Of a stretch of DNA of 64,000 nt, positions 8,288 to 15,942 are shown in pieces. Source of the DNA: HK1 sp965220535 (GTDB lineage: Bacteria > Pseudomonadota > Gammaproteobacteria > HK1); the NCBI GenBank assembly GCA_965220535.1, contig OZ244833.1:1798001-1862000 (forward strand), read 5' to 3'. Position 1 is the first letter of the stretch, and the number at the start of each line of letters is the position of its first letter. Below the pieces are notes generated by a model. That model searched no databases. It saw only the letters and a program-made list of their open reading frames with translations, and was not told where the DNA came from. Made by a program: the position numbers and the translations under genes.

Positions 8288-10897
8288 ATGACCAGCAACG
8301 AACTTCGGCGCATCTTCTTGGATTATTTTCGCACGCGCGGTCATGAAGTCGTTGCCGGCAGCCCCTTGGTGCCCGGCAACGACCCCACCTTGCTCTTCAC
8401 CAACTCGGGGATGGTGCAATTCAAAGATGTCTTCCTCGGCGCCGAAAAACGCAACTACTCCCGAGCCACCACCGCCCAACCCTGCGTCCGCGCCGGCGGC
8501 AAGCATAACGATCTCGATAATGTCGGCTACACCGCGCGACACCACACCTTCTTCGAGATGCTCGGCAACTTCAGCTTCGGCGACTACTTCAAGCGCGAAG
8601 CCATCGGCTACTGCTGGGGGCTGATGACCGAGGTCTTGGGCCTGCCGCCGGAAAAACTCTGGGTGACGGTCTACAAAGACGACGACGAGGCGGCGCAGAT
8701 CTGGATCGACGAGATAGGCATCGACCCCACCCGCTTCACCCGCTGCGGGGAAAAGGACAACTTCTGGGCGATGGGCGATACCGGGCCCTGCGGACCTTGC
8801 TCCGAGGTCTATTACGACCATGGCCCCGATGTCCCGGGCGGACCGCCGGGCAGCCCAGACGAGGAGGGCGACCGCTATACCGAGATTTGGAATCTCGTCT
8901 TCATGCAATTCAACCGGGATGCCTCGGGGGCGATGGAGCCCCTGCCCCGACCCTCGGTGGATACCGGCATGGGCCTCGAACGCATGGCCGCGGTCCTGCA
9001 AGGCGTGCGCAGCAACTACGAGACGGATCTCTTCGTTCATCTGATCGATGCCGCCGCCGAGATCACCGGAGCCGGCGACCGCGAAGACAAATCCCTGCGG
9101 GTGATCGCGGATCACATCCGCTCTTGCGCCTTCTTGATCACCGACGGCGTGGTCCCCGCCAACGAGGGACGCGGTTATGTCCTACGCCGGATCATCCGGC
9201 GCGCCATCCGGCACGGCCATCGCTTGGGAACCTCCGAGCCTTTTTTCTGGCAGATGGTCTCGGCCCTCGAAGGAGAAATGGGCGCCGCCTATCCCGTCCT
9301 CGGCCGCCGCCGCGGTCATATCGAACAAGCCCTGCGACAAGAAGAGGAGCAGTTCTCCCGCACCCTGGATCAGGGGATGCGCATCCTCGAGGAGAGCATC
9401 GAGGGATTGGAGGGCAATACCATCCCCGGCGAGACCGTCTTTCGCCTTTACGACACCTACGGATTCCCCGCCGATCTGACCGCCGATATCGCCCGCGAGC
9501 GAGACTTGGGAGTCGACTTGGAAGGGTTCGAGCGGGAGATGGAAGGGCAACGTACCCGCGCCCGCGCCGCCAGTCGATTCAAGGCGCAGGAGGAGGAATC
9601 CCTCGACATCGCCACCGAGTTTTGCGGCTACGAGCGGCTCGAGGACGAAAGCCTAGTGGTGGCGCTACTGCGAAAAGGCGAAACGAGGGAGGCTTTGGAG
9701 GAGGGCGAAGAAGGGAAAATCATCCTCGAACGGACTCCTTTTTATGCCCAAGCCGGCGGTCAAGTCGGCGATCGCGGGATGATCATGACCTTGATGCAAG
9801 CGAACGAGCCCGGTTTCGGCTTCGAGGTACTAACCACTTGGAAGGAAGGCGATACCGCGGTGCATATCGGCGTCATGCGCAAGGGTCGTATCGCCCTCGG
9901 GGACAAGGTCATCGCCCGGGTCGACGAAAGCGCCCGCCTCGCCACCGCGCGCAACCATTCCGCCACCCATCTTCTGCACGCCGCCTTGCATCGCGTCTTG
10001 GGCGAGCACGTCCAACAAAAAGGTTCCTTGGTGGCGTCGGATCGCCTGCGCTTCGATTTCTCCCACCCCAATCCGCTGAGCCGAGACGAGCGGCATGAGA
10101 TCGAGTCCTTGGTATCGGGCTGGATTTTGCAAAACTCCGAAGCCCGCACCGACATCATGCCCCTCGACCAAGCCCGACAAAGCGGCGCCATCGCCCTCTT
10201 CGGCGAAAAATACGACGACCCGGTGCGGGTTCTCTCGATCGGCGATCACTCCACCGAGCTTTGCGGCGGGACCCACGTCTTGAGAGCCGGGGATATCGGC
10301 CTGTTCAAAATCGTCTCCGAGGGCGGGGTCTCGGCCGGAGTGCGCCGGATCGTCGCCCTGAGCGGCGAGAAGGCCCTTGCTTGGGTGCAAACGATGTCGG
10401 ATCGGCTCGATCGGATCGCCGACACCATCCAAGCCACCCCCGAAGCGGCGGCGGAGCGACTCGAAGCCCTGCTCGCTCGCAACCGCGAACTCGAGCGCGA
10501 GATATCGCAGTGGCAGAGCAAAGCCGCCGGGACGCAAGGCGACGAGCTGGCCGCCCAATCGGTCGATATCGAAGGGATCAAAGTTCTTGCCACCCGCATC
10601 GACGACACCGATATCGGCGCTTTGCGCCAGGTCGTCGATCGGCTCAAGGATCGCCTCGGCACCGCCGCGGTGGTGGTGGCCACCATCAAGGACGACAAAG
10701 TCTCTCTCGTCGCCGGGGTGACCCGGAACTGCACGGACCGCATCAAGGCCGGGGAACTCGCCAATCATGTCGCATCCCAAGTCGGCGGGCGCGGCGGCGG
10801 ACGCGCGGATCTCGCCCAAGCGGGCGGCAACGACCCCTCTCGATTGGATCAGGCGCTCGGTTCCGTCGGGGAATGGGTGCGCGAGCGCAGCGCATGA
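8288..10897 (+). CDS. alaS: Alanyl-tRNA synthetase
   Basis: Charges tRNA-Ala. The 869-aa protein contains the class II catalytic core (FLDYFRTRGHEVV; ARHHTFFEMLGNFSFGDYFK), the editing domain with HSATHLLH and the zinc-type CGGTHV motif, a coiled segment around residue 730, and the C-Ala domain ending in the glycine-rich GGRGGGRADLAQAGG. Length is normal. The start at 8288 matches the family N-terminus MTSNELRRIF. Upstream in-frame codons have no family similarity. The order recX-alaS-lysC is conserved in many Gammaproteobacteria. Confidence 0.98.
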   Translation: MTSNELRRIFLDYFRTRGHEVVAGSPLVPGNDPTLLFTNSGMVQFKDVFLGAEKRNYSRATTAQPCVRAGGKHNDLDNVGYTARHHTFFEMLGNFSFGDYFKREAIGYCWGLMTEVLGLPPEKLWVTVYKDDDEAAQIWIDEIGIDPTRFTRCGEKDNFWAMGDTGPCGPCSEVYYDHGPDVPGGPPGSPDEEGDRYTEIWNLVFMQFNRDASGAMEPLPRPSVDTGMGLERMAAVLQGVRSNYETDLFVHLIDAAAEITGAGDREDKSLRVIADHIRSCAFLITDGVVPANEGRGYVLRRIIRRAIRHGHRLGTSEPFFWQMVSALEGEMGAAYPVLGRRRGHIEQALRQEEEQFSRTLDQGMRILEESIEGLEGNTIPGETVFRLYDTYGFPADLTADIARERDLGVDLEGFEREMEGQRTRARAASRFKAQEEESLDIATEFCGYERLEDESLVVALLRKGETREALEEGEEGKIILERTPFYAQAGGQVGDRGMIMTLMQANEPGFGFEVLTTWKEGDTAVHIGVMRKGRIALGDKVIARVDESARLATARNHSATHLLHAALHRVLGEHVQQKGSLVASDRLRFDFSHPNPLSRDERHEIESLVSGWILQNSEARTDIMPLDQARQSGAIALFGEKYDDPVRVLSIGDHSTELCGGTHVLRAGDIGLFKIVSEGGVSAGVRRIVALSGEKALAWVQTMSDRLDRIADTIQATPEAAAERLEALLARNRELEREISQWQSKAAGTQGDELAAQSVDIEGIKVLATRIDDTDIGALRQVVDRLKDRLGTAAVVVATIKDDKVSLVAGVTRNCTDRIKAGELANHVASQVGGRGGGRADLAQAGGNDPSRLDQALGSVGEWVRERSA

Positions 10898-11036
10898 GCG
10901 TGAGCCTGAAGTCTTGCGGCCGCCGGCAGGCGTCCCTCGACGAGACCATCGACGAAGCCGTCGATCCGGCACCGCCCGAAGTCGGCATCGGCATCGCCAT
11001 CACCGATCACCCCCCGGCAACCCGCGAGACTCGCCG

Positions 11037-12278
11037 ATGCCGTTGATCGTCCAGAAATTCGGGGGCAGTTCCCTTGCCGATATCGAGCGCATCGTCCACG
11101 TCGCCGAAAGGATCCGGCAACTGAGCGAGAGCGGAGCGAAGGTCGTGGTCGTGGTCTCCGCGATGGGGGGAGAGACCGACAGACTGCTCGGACTCGCCCG
11201 CGGCATCCAAAACTCGCCCCATCCGCGCGAACTCGACGTTCTTCTCTCGACCGGGGAGCAAGTCACCATCGCCCTGCTGGCCATGCGCCTGCACGCCATC
11301 GGCTGCCCCGCCCGCTCCTATACCGGTTCGCAAGTGCATATCCGTACCGACAGCGCCCATACCAAAGCGCGCATCGTCAGCATCGAAGATCGGCGCATCC
11401 GGGCGGATCTGGAAGCGGGACGGGTCGTCGTGGTCGCCGGCTTTCAGGGCATCGACGAGAGCGGCAATATCACCACCTTGGGACGCGGCGGCTCGGATAC
11501 CACCGCCGTGGCCCTCGCCGCCGCCTTGGAAGCCGACGAATGCCGCATCTACACCGATGTGGACGGGGTCTACACCACCGACCCGCGCGTGGAACCGCAG
11601 GCGCGAAGGCTCGGCTTTCTCACCTTCGAGGAAATGCTGGAGTTGGCCAGCCTCGGAGCGAAGGTGCTGCAAATTCGCTCGGTCGAGTTCGCCCGCAAAT
11701 ACGGCGTGGTCCTGCGAGTGCTCTCTTCTTTCGAGGAGGGACCGGGCACTTTGATTGGCCCTGAATCCGAGGATAGTGATATGGAGCAACCGATGATTTC
11801 GGGCATCGCCTTCGAGCGCGACGCCGCCAAGATCACCGTCATGGGCGTACAGGACAAACCGGGCGTCGCCTTCTCGATCTTGGGCCCCATCGCCGACGAA
11901 AATATCGAAGTGGATATGATCGTGCAAAACACCGGCGTCGACGGGACCACCGACTTCACCTTCACCGTCAATCGCAACGACTTCGAAAGAACCCTGGAGA
12001 TCGCCCGCGAAAGCAAAATCCAGTGGGGCGCGAGCGAGATCATCGGCGATAACCGGATCGCCAAGATTTCCCTGGTCGGGGTCGGAATGCGCTCCCACGC
12101 CGGAATCGCCAGCCGAATGTTCAAAGCGCTGGCGGCGGAGAGCATCAATATCCTGATGATCTCGACCTCGGAGATCAAAGTCTCGGTCGTGGTCGAAGAA
12201 AAATATCTCGAACTCGGAGTACGCACGCTGCACGGCGAATTCGACTTGGACGGCATCGAGGCGAACCCAGAGGATTGA
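11037..12278 (+). CDS. lysC: Aspartate kinase with tandem ACT domains
   Basis: Phosphorylates aspartate, the first step towards lysine, threonine and methionine. The 413-aa protein has the kinase signature VQKFGGSSL at the start, GRGGSDTTAVALAAALEAD in the nucleotide/substrate region and RIYTDVDGVYTTDPR, followed by two ACT domains (about residues 265-413, for example ITVMGVQDKPGVAFSILGPI) that bind the feedback amino acid. The ATG at 11037 fits the family N-terminus MPLIVQKFGGSS. The 139-bp gap after alaS suggests co-transcription. Confidence 0.97.
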   Translation: MPLIVQKFGGSSLADIERIVHVAERIRQLSESGAKVVVVVSAMGGETDRLLGLARGIQNSPHPRELDVLLSTGEQVTIALLAMRLHAIGCPARSYTGSQVHIRTDSAHTKARIVSIEDRRIRADLEAGRVVVVAGFQGIDESGNITTLGRGGSDTTAVALAAALEADECRIYTDVDGVYTTDPRVEPQARRLGFLTFEEMLELASLGAKVLQIRSVEFARKYGVVLRVLSSFEEGPGTLIGPESEDSDMEQPMISGIAFERDAAKITVMGVQDKPGVAFSILGPIADENIEVDMIVQNTGVDGTTDFTFTVNRNDFERTLEIARESKIQWGASEIIGDNRIAKISLVGVGMRSHAGIASRMFKALAAESINILMISTSEIKVSVVVEEKYLELGVRTLHGEFDLDGIEANPED

Positions 12279-12754
12279 AGGCTTTCGGAAGACCGACCGT
12301 CACGATTCGCCGCGATTGACCGATCCGCGAGAAGCGGATCGATATCATTGCCGTCACTCCCGTCGCCTTATAAATAAAGCCCCTTCCGATTATCGGCAAG
12401 ATCGTGGATTCATCCCGCCGGCTCTTACCGTCCCGACAAATCGCTAGGGCACTTGTCATCGAATAGCGCAACCGAGCGCGACGCGATGACCGGCACCCCT
12501 TCCTTCGGCCTCCTCGAAAGGATCGACGGGATCGACGGCTTCGACCATCGCCCGAGGTCAAAGACCCCAAGCTCCAGCGCCGAAATCACTGCGGACGGAG
12601 CCGTCGACAAGCACCTACCTACCCTAATAAGCACTTCGAAACACAGCCTACCGTTTTCATAAAATCGATGCCGACGATTCCTGATGGGCGGATAGCCGAT
12701 AGGTGGATAAGATATTTTCCGCAGCATCTCGTCCTAAGGGCCAAAACCTGAAAA
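12279..12754. other. Spacer without recognisable gene
   Basis: A gap of about 475 bp between lysC and a small minus-strand gene. Short open frames on both strands have no ribosome-binding site and no coding character. No terminator or RNA gene was recognised. Confidence 0.4.
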
Positions 12755-12976
12755 TTACCCTCCAAAGAAAAACGAAAAAGCTCCGATGCCGGCACCACCG
12801 ATGACCACCAAAGCCGCTGTCAGAGAAACCACGACCCAAGGCATTCGAGAGAGTTCTTTTCGAGTGTCCTCGGCCAGTTGCTTAAACTCGTCGAAGCCTT
12901 TTTCCCGCAGTCGGGCATCGACTTCATGCTCCAAAGCCACTTCTTCGAGTCGAGAGAGAAGTTCTTGATCGGTCAT
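12755..12976 (-). CDS. Small single-pass membrane protein with helical N-terminal domain
   Basis: A 73-aa protein preceded by a strong Shine-Dalgarno sequence (GGAGGACAAAACG then ATG). Residues 1-44 are charged and helical (LLSRLEEVALEHEVDARLR). Residues 47-73 form one hydrophobic, glycine-containing segment (VVVSLTAALVVIGGAGIGAF) ending FFFGG. It could be a tail-anchored membrane protein. I do not recognise a family. It is monocistronic and lies at the edge of the surface-protein island. Confidence 0.65.
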   Translation of the reverse strand: MTDQELLSRLEEVALEHEVDARLREKGFDEFKQLAEDTRKELSRMPWVVVSLTAALVVIGGAGIGAFSFFFGG

Positions 12977-13137
12977 CGTTTTGTCCTCCGCACCCTTCTT
13001 CGCCTCTTTTACGAAATATATACCTGATAGACCGCCTGAATCCCCGCTCGAAGCGCTTTCGCTATCTCAAGTTCGCGATTCCCGGTTCTGTCCGAGCAAG
13101 GATCGTCGACTCGATGGCTTTGACACCGATAGAAAAA

Positions 13138-13168
13138 GGGCGGCTTCTCCTTGTCGGAAAAACCGCCC
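13138..13168 (-). terminator. Terminator-like hairpin of a decayed Calx-type gene
   Basis: GGGCGGCTT pairs with AACCGCCC around a 14-base loop. It closely resembles the hairpin at 15888-15918 behind the intact Calx-beta gene and sits behind the matching pseudogene. Confidence 0.5.
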
Positions 13169-13238
13169 TTAGGTAAAGGTCCGTTCGATACTCAAGCACC
13201 AGTCTTCGATGCAATCCTCGATGGGTATTCGAGCCCGA

Positions 13239-13535
13239 TCATCGACTACCGGCCTCGACCACTCCCGTGGCACTGTCGTTGACCGCTCTCCCCGTCATCA
13301 ATGCGGGCCGGCACCTGCGCGGTGAAACCCGCAAGCCGAGCCTCGCAGGGAAGATCGGATCTCGGCCATCTGGCACCCAAACAGCTTGCCGACTCCTCCG
13401 ATTGCAGGTGCCTCATGCTCGCCCACGCGATATTCCCCAAGCTCGCTTCGCATCTCGCCCCGTCATCGAGATGCAGACGAACGAGGTCTCGCAGCACACT
13501 TTTGCGAGTCGCTGCCGAACGAGTTCGTGATCTCG
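13239..13535 (-). pseudogene. Remnant of the C-terminal four-cysteine module of a Calx-beta-type protein
   Basis: Read on the minus strand, pieces in different frames match the end of the intact protein at 15943. One frame gives VCCETSFVCI (intact: ENCRETSLVCY). A second gives GARCEASLGNIAWASMRHLQ (intact: GSRYEANLGNIARASTRHLQ) and GFTAQVPARIDDG (intact: GFTAQVLTRTGGG). A third gives VNDSATGVVEAGSR before a stop at 13239 (intact: LVNNSATGAVGN). At least two frameshifts separate the pieces, so this is a decayed 3-prime end of a paralogue whose body has been lost. Confidence 0.7.
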
Positions 13536-13552
13536 GTAAGGACCAAGAAAAT

Positions 13553-13580
13553 CGGGGCACGGACGATTGCCCGTGCCCCG
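13553..13580 (-). terminator. Rho-independent terminator of the ankyrin gene
   Basis: CGGGGCACGG pairs perfectly with CCGTGCCCCG around an 8-base loop. On the minus strand the stem is followed by ATTTTCTTGG. It lies 23 bp beyond the stop of the ankyrin gene. Confidence 0.8.
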
Positions 13581-13602
13581 ACCTAACCATCGACGCCTAC
13601 TT

Positions 13603-15195
13603 CTACTCCATGCTGACCGCGGTGGTGCTGACCAACGACCGCGAATCCCCCTTGGTCGAGAAGTGGGTCGCATAGACCATGAAGGGATTCTCAGACTCGA
13701 TAGCGCAGGAATACCAGCCTTTGTCGTTTTTGTTGATCCGATGGTCGGCGCCTTGGACGGTGGAAACGGTGTAGACATTCAAACGATCGATCGTTCCCGC
13801 CTTGATCTTCGGCCAGTCCCGACCCCTGTCGTCGGTGCATACGAGTTTGGTCTTGGTGCATTGTTTGCCCGTCGCCGCAAGGCACCTGATGTTGACGAAG
13901 GGAGTGTTGCTTTCCCCGACCTTGAACTGAATACGAGCCTCGTTGTTTTCGCTCAACCGGTAGGCGGTGGTATTGGCGTTCACCGAATCCGTCGAGGACC
14001 AAACCTGCGCCGTGATTCGCTGATGGCTACGCAACGCACAATCGAGCGCATCGTCGCCCGTCGCCCCGGTGATCGTCTTTATCTCACTCGCCGACAACGA
14101 GACCGTCGCCCCTCGGTCAATCGAATCCTCGTCGGTCGCCACCTTCGAGGCGCTATCGAGCGAGCCCTTGAACTCGTCGCCGTCCTTGTCGGTGCACTCA
14201 AGAAACACACGGCACTTTTTCTTGTCGGCACACCCGACCCGAGCGCTCGTCTCGATCAGGTCGGAAGACGCGTTCCCCATCGCATAAGCCTTGATCGGCC
14301 AATAGAGCCCCGGGGTTTTGAGCAACTTGCGAATCTCTTTGGTCTTGCCGACGGCCTTGGGTTTGAACTTGGCGTTGTTCTTGATCTGGTCGTCGGCTCC
14401 GAGTTCGAGAAGTACGCGAATGGCATCGGCGTTGCCTTTCAAGTATCCGTAGGTTGTTACCCTCCCCCCAGTTAGCCTTACCATTGAAGCGACATGCAAG
14501 GGTGTATTTCCATCATTGTCTTTCGCGTTGACATCCGCTCCGACCTCAAAAAGTACGCGAATGACATCGGCGTTGTCTACTACTGAAGCGATATGCAAGG
14601 GTGTATTTCCATCGTTGTCTTTCGCATTGACATCCGCTCCGACCTTGACCATTGCGCGTATAGCATCCCCCGAGCCTTCAAGTGCTGCACTGTACAAAGG
14701 GGTCCATCCCCCGTGGTCTTTCGCATTGACATCCGCTCCGGCATCAATAAGCATTTGGAACACAGATGCTGGATCAGTCATGTTTGCCATGTGCAAGGGT
14801 GTCTTTCCAAAGTTGGTCCGTAATTTCACATTCGCATTCGCATCAAGCAGCACGCGAACAGTATCCTCACGCCGCTGCCGATTTGATATGCTCACGCTGC
14901 CAACCGCCGCCCGATGCAAGGGGGTCCATCCGAGGCTGCTCTGAAAGTCGACATTCGCACCCGCATCAAGCAGCATCTGGGCTATTTCGGGTTGATAGTA
15001 ATATGCCGCTCGATATAGGGGTGTGTCTCCCCACCAGTTCTTCGCATCGACATCGCAGCCCGCTTCAAGCATATTGCGCACGGCCGTGATGTCGCCCGCC
15101 TCCACCTTTTTGTGCAGGTCGCAAGTCTGTGCGTTGCTACCGGCAAAGGGGAAAGCGACGAGCAAAGTCAAAACCAAGATACGAATCCTTTTCAT
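13603..15195 (-). CDS. Secreted ankyrin-repeat protein with C-terminal tandem four-cysteine module
   Basis: A 530-aa protein. Residues 1-22 are a signal peptide (MKRIRILVLTLLVAFPFAGSNA). About seven ankyrin repeats span 25-290, with the usual TPLHxA and GADVNAKD motifs. Residues 318-530 contain two modules with four cysteines each: C322, C328, C334, C386 and C438, C446, C453, C497. The same two-module tail ends the Calx-beta proteins at 15943 and 48198. The start at 15195 is supported by AAGAGGATTGCAAA before the ATG and by the signal peptide; a terminator at 15264-15298 separates it from upstream sequence. A surface or secreted protein-binding role is inferred from the repeats and signal peptide. 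Confidence 0.85.
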   Translation of the reverse strand: MKRIRILVLTLLVAFPFAGSNAQTCDLHKKVEAGDITAVRNMLEAGCDVDAKNWWGDTPLYRAAYYYQPEIAQMLLDAGANVDFQSSLGWTPLHRAAVGSVSISNRQRREDTVRVLLDANANVKLRTNFGKTPLHMANMTDPASVFQMLIDAGADVNAKDHGGWTPLYSAALEGSGDAIRAMVKVGADVNAKDNDGNTPLHIASVVDNADVIRVLFEVGADVNAKDNDGNTPLHVASMVRLTGGRVTTYGYLKGNADAIRVLLELGADDQIKNNAKFKPKAVGKTKEIRKLLKTPGLYWPIKAYAMGNASSDLIETSARVGCADKKKCRVFLECTDKDGDEFKGSLDSASKVATDEDSIDRGATVSLSASEIKTITGATGDDALDCALRSHQRITAQVWSSTDSVNANTTAYRLSENNEARIQFKVGESNTPFVNIRCLAATGKQCTKTKLVCTDDRGRDWPKIKAGTIDRLNVYTVSTVQGADHRINKNDKGWYSCAIESENPFMVYATHFSTKGDSRSLVSTTAVSME

Positions 15196-15263
15196 TTTGC
15201 AATCCTCTTGAGAACAAGGTGGCGAGCCACCGGAGAGCCCTGACGGCGTTGCCGTCGGGGACG

Positions 15264-15298
15264 AAAAAACCGAGGCGCATCTTCTCGATGCGCCTCGG
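15264..15298 (-). terminator. Rho-independent terminator upstream of the ankyrin gene
   Basis: CCGAGGCGCAT pairs with ATGCGCCTCGG (11 bp, 7-base loop) and is followed on the minus strand by six T. It would end any transcript started at the leader near 15790, so the ankyrin gene should have its own promoter between here and 15195. Confidence 0.8.
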
Positions 15299-15649
15299 TG
15301 GATGTCGATGCGGGAGAGCGCCGACGAAGCGTCGGCGGCAGTGATATCGGTGTTTCGGGGCGAGGCGACGGCGAGGGTTTGCGCTTCGTCGCGGTTGTCG
15401 GCGGCGAAGGTCAGCAAGGCGGGGGCGACGAGAACGCCAAGGGGCACTGCGGTAGAGGCTGAAACCTCTCCGCTATTTATTCTTCTACGGGAATCGCTTG
15501 TTCGGTGGCTACAACGATTGAATGCCGACGTCTTTTGACTGCCGTCGGCTATAGATACATATTCCTGTGCGGCGGCGGGCTTTGGGGCCTGCGCCGAAGG
15601 CGATGCTGCTAGCGTCGATAACGAACGAAGAAGGGGTGATGCGAGGGAT

Positions 15650-15790
15650 TCAGCAGCGAAGCGATCTCTGAGCGGGGGGGGGGGGGGGGGGGGGGGTAAT
15701 GAATTCAGGCACCACAGGCACAGCAAGCATCACTGGCGCCGATTTCGGTCGGCGCTTCGAATCGTGGTTTTTGTCTGTAGACGGGTTCAT
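15650..15790 (-). CDS. Leader ORF running through a poly-C tract (remnant phase-variable cassette)
   Basis: As read, the ATG at 15790 gives a 46-aa peptide beginning MNPSTDKNHDSKR, continuing VPEFITP, then seven prolines from the C tract, then a TGA. It matches the leader of the Calx-beta gene (MNTPIHDH, VPAAPELTTP). After the tract, in the frame shifted by one, comes RDRFAAESLAS and a signal-peptide-like stretch, parallel to RKLFAAEPLAW in the Calx-beta gene. The gene body that should follow is missing: sequence between 15300 and 15630 shows no recognisable domain and ends in the terminator at 15264. Probably a deletion remnant. Confidence 0.5.
   Translation of the reverse strand: MNPSTDKNHDSKRRPKSAPVMLAVPVVPEFITPPPPPPPAQRSLRC
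15674..15696 (-). repeat. Homopolymer tract, 23 C on the coding strand
   Basis: A pure run of 23 bases between a leader ORF and a signal-peptide-like frame. The leader and post-tract frames would join at 22 or 25 bases; at 23 they do not. Confidence 0.9.
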
Positions 15791-15887
15791 CGTCGTCGCG
15801 TTCTCGGGATTGACAAGGCGGCAGGTTGGCGGAAGTCTACCCCGAATGCATATCGAGATGCAACCGGCCTTTGGCCTCCGACAAGAA

Positions 15888-15918
15888 GGGCGGCTTCCCC
15901 TCGTCGGAGAAGCCGCCC
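15888..15918 (-). terminator. Terminator of the Calx-beta gene
   Basis: GGGCGGCTTC pairs with GAAGCCGCCC around an 11-base loop, 25 bp beyond the stop codon, followed on the minus strand by TTCTTGT. Confidence 0.7.
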
Positions 15919-15942
15919 CCAAATCAAGATGCGAGTCCGAGG

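Noticed and set aside
10894..11046. A 50-aa frame overlapping the alaS stop
   Set aside because: No family similarity or own ribosome-binding site, and it runs into the lysC start; judged to be chance.
15195..15726. N-terminal extension of the ankyrin protein to 707 aa
   Set aside because: A terminator at 15264-15298, the ribosome-binding site at 15195 and the internal signal peptide show that the gene starts at 15195.
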